A DNA stretch of 5,994 nt from Microbacteriaceae bacterium (GTDB taxonomy: Bacteria; Actinomycetota; Actinomycetes; Actinomycetales; Microbacteriaceae), in contig JAJAZI010000005.1 in NCBI GenBank assembly GCA_026785785.1, positions 1 to 5,994 on the forward strand. Direction: 5' to 3'. The translations under genes were made by a program, and so were the position numbers. The stretch's first letter is position 1, and every line of letters begins with the position of its first letter. The notes under the pieces are model-generated. The model was not told the DNA's origin. It made no database searches and was given only the letters and a program-made list of their open reading frames with translations. Below, piece after piece: positions 5,503 to 5,994 of this stretch.

Positions 5503-5508
5503 TACAGT
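5503..5508 (+). promoter_or_regulatory. Possible -10 element for thrS
   Basis: TACAGT matches the TA-N3-T actinobacterial -10 pattern and would give a leader of about 35 bases before the GTG at 5549. No good -35 box is seen 16-18 bases upstream. The leader is too short for a T-box, and no T-box specifier or tRNA-like structure is visible. Confidence 0.3.
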
Positions 5509-5548
5509 TGACCCGACCGCACACTGCAAGCTGAGGAGCCCGTCGACT

Positions 5549-5994
5549 GTGTCTGAAATGCCCGAGAATCCCCCTGCCGTGCTCGAGCCGCGCAGGGTGG
5601 AGACGGCAGCGACGGGATTCGACCTGTTCCCCGATCGCAGTGTCGTCGCCGTACGAGTGAACGGCGAACTGCGGGACCTCGCGGCGCAACTCACCGTCGG
5701 CGACGTTGCCGAGCCGGTGCTCGTCGACTCGCCCGACGGCCTCGGCATCCTGCGTCACTCGGCGGCGCACGTGCTTGCCCAGGCTGTGCAGTCGATCAAT
5801 CCCTCGGCGAAGCTGGGCATTGGACCGCCCATCACCGACGGCTTCTACTACGACTTCGACGTCGAGACCCCGTTCACCCCGGATGACGTCAAGGCGGTCG
5901 CCAAGGCGATGGACCGCATCATCCGCGCCGGGCAGCGCTTCGTGCGCCGCGTCGTTACCGAGGATGAGGCGCGCGCCGAACTCGCGGGGGAGCC
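5549..5994 (+). CDS. thrS: Threonyl-tRNA synthetase, N-terminal part (runs off the window)
   Basis: The first 148 codons of threonyl-tRNA synthetase, the cytoplasmic enzyme that charges tRNA-Thr with threonine. After a non-conserved start, residues 22-60 are a shortened TGS-like segment ([20 protein letters not shown]). The second additional (editing) domain follows, with H70-SAA-H74, the conserved HxxxH of the site that hydrolyses Ser-tRNA-Thr, then [18 protein letters not shown] (88-105), which is highly conserved in bacterial ThrRS. The catalytic core and anticodon-binding domain lie beyond the window. GTG at 5549 is preferred over the in-frame ATG at 5558 because GAGGAG at 5533-5538 is ten bases from the GTG but 19 from the ATG. 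Gene identity is certain; the start is fairly so. Confidence 0.95.
   Translation, partial: MSEMPENPPAVLEPRRVETAATGFDLFPDRSVVAVRVNGELRDLAAQLTVGDVAEPVLVDSPDGLGILRHSAAHVLAQAVQSINPSAKLGIGPPITDGFYYDFDVETPFTPDDVKAVAKAMDRIIRAGQRFVRRVVTEDEARAELAGE

Noticed and set aside
5394..5522. 43-residue upstream extension of the CWB2-M23 protein
   Set aside because: It would bury the signal peptide inside the protein, and its sequence (Cys/Trp/Arg-rich) has no export features; ATG at 5393 has a ribosome site and the correct N-terminus.

Overview
The window looks like a piece of a high-GC actinobacterial chromosome, most likely from Microbacteriaceae or a close relative. This rests on strong G/C preference at third codon positions, a Gly-Cys-Val tRNA cluster without encoded CCA ends, a secreted protein combining cell-wall-binding repeats with an M23 peptidase, and a threonyl-tRNA synthetase N-terminus of the actinobacterial type. 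The family assignment is inference from remembered protein sequences, not from a search.

Layout: (1) 50-344, three plus-strand tRNA genes (Gly-GCC, Cys-GCA, Val-GAC) ending in a strong intrinsic terminator at 351-375. (2) 361-871, a visibly A/T-richer stretch with one possible small minus-strand gene, whose stop codon lies in the loop of that terminator, and a quasi-palindrome near 779-800. (3) 872-1510, a convincing but unrecognised 212-residue minus-strand protein. (4) 1443-3904, a tightly overlapping plus-strand block: the C-terminal von Willebrand A part of a CoxE-like protein, a complete CoxG-like SRPBCC protein and a complete XdhC/CoxF-like molybdoenzyme maturation factor. (5) 3921-5393, a minus-strand exported protein with three CWB2 repeats and an M23 metallopeptidase domain, convergent with the previous block. 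(6) 5394-5548, a divergent regulatory region. (7) 5549 to the end, the first part of thrS.

The block at 1443-3904 is the usual accessory tail of an aerobic molybdenum CO dehydrogenase (or related xanthine dehydrogenase-family) operon. The catalytic genes (coxM, coxS, coxL), the MoxR-type ATPase gene (coxD) and the N-terminal half of coxE are not upstream where one would expect them. Instead the CoxE reading frame is cut off at about 1440-1490, where an unrelated gene runs in the opposite direction and overlaps it by 68 bases. The simplest reading is an old deletion or replacement that removed the front of the operon and left three accessory genes, two of them apparently intact. This is the most interesting feature of the window. 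No complete new defence, mobile or CRISPR-like system is visible.
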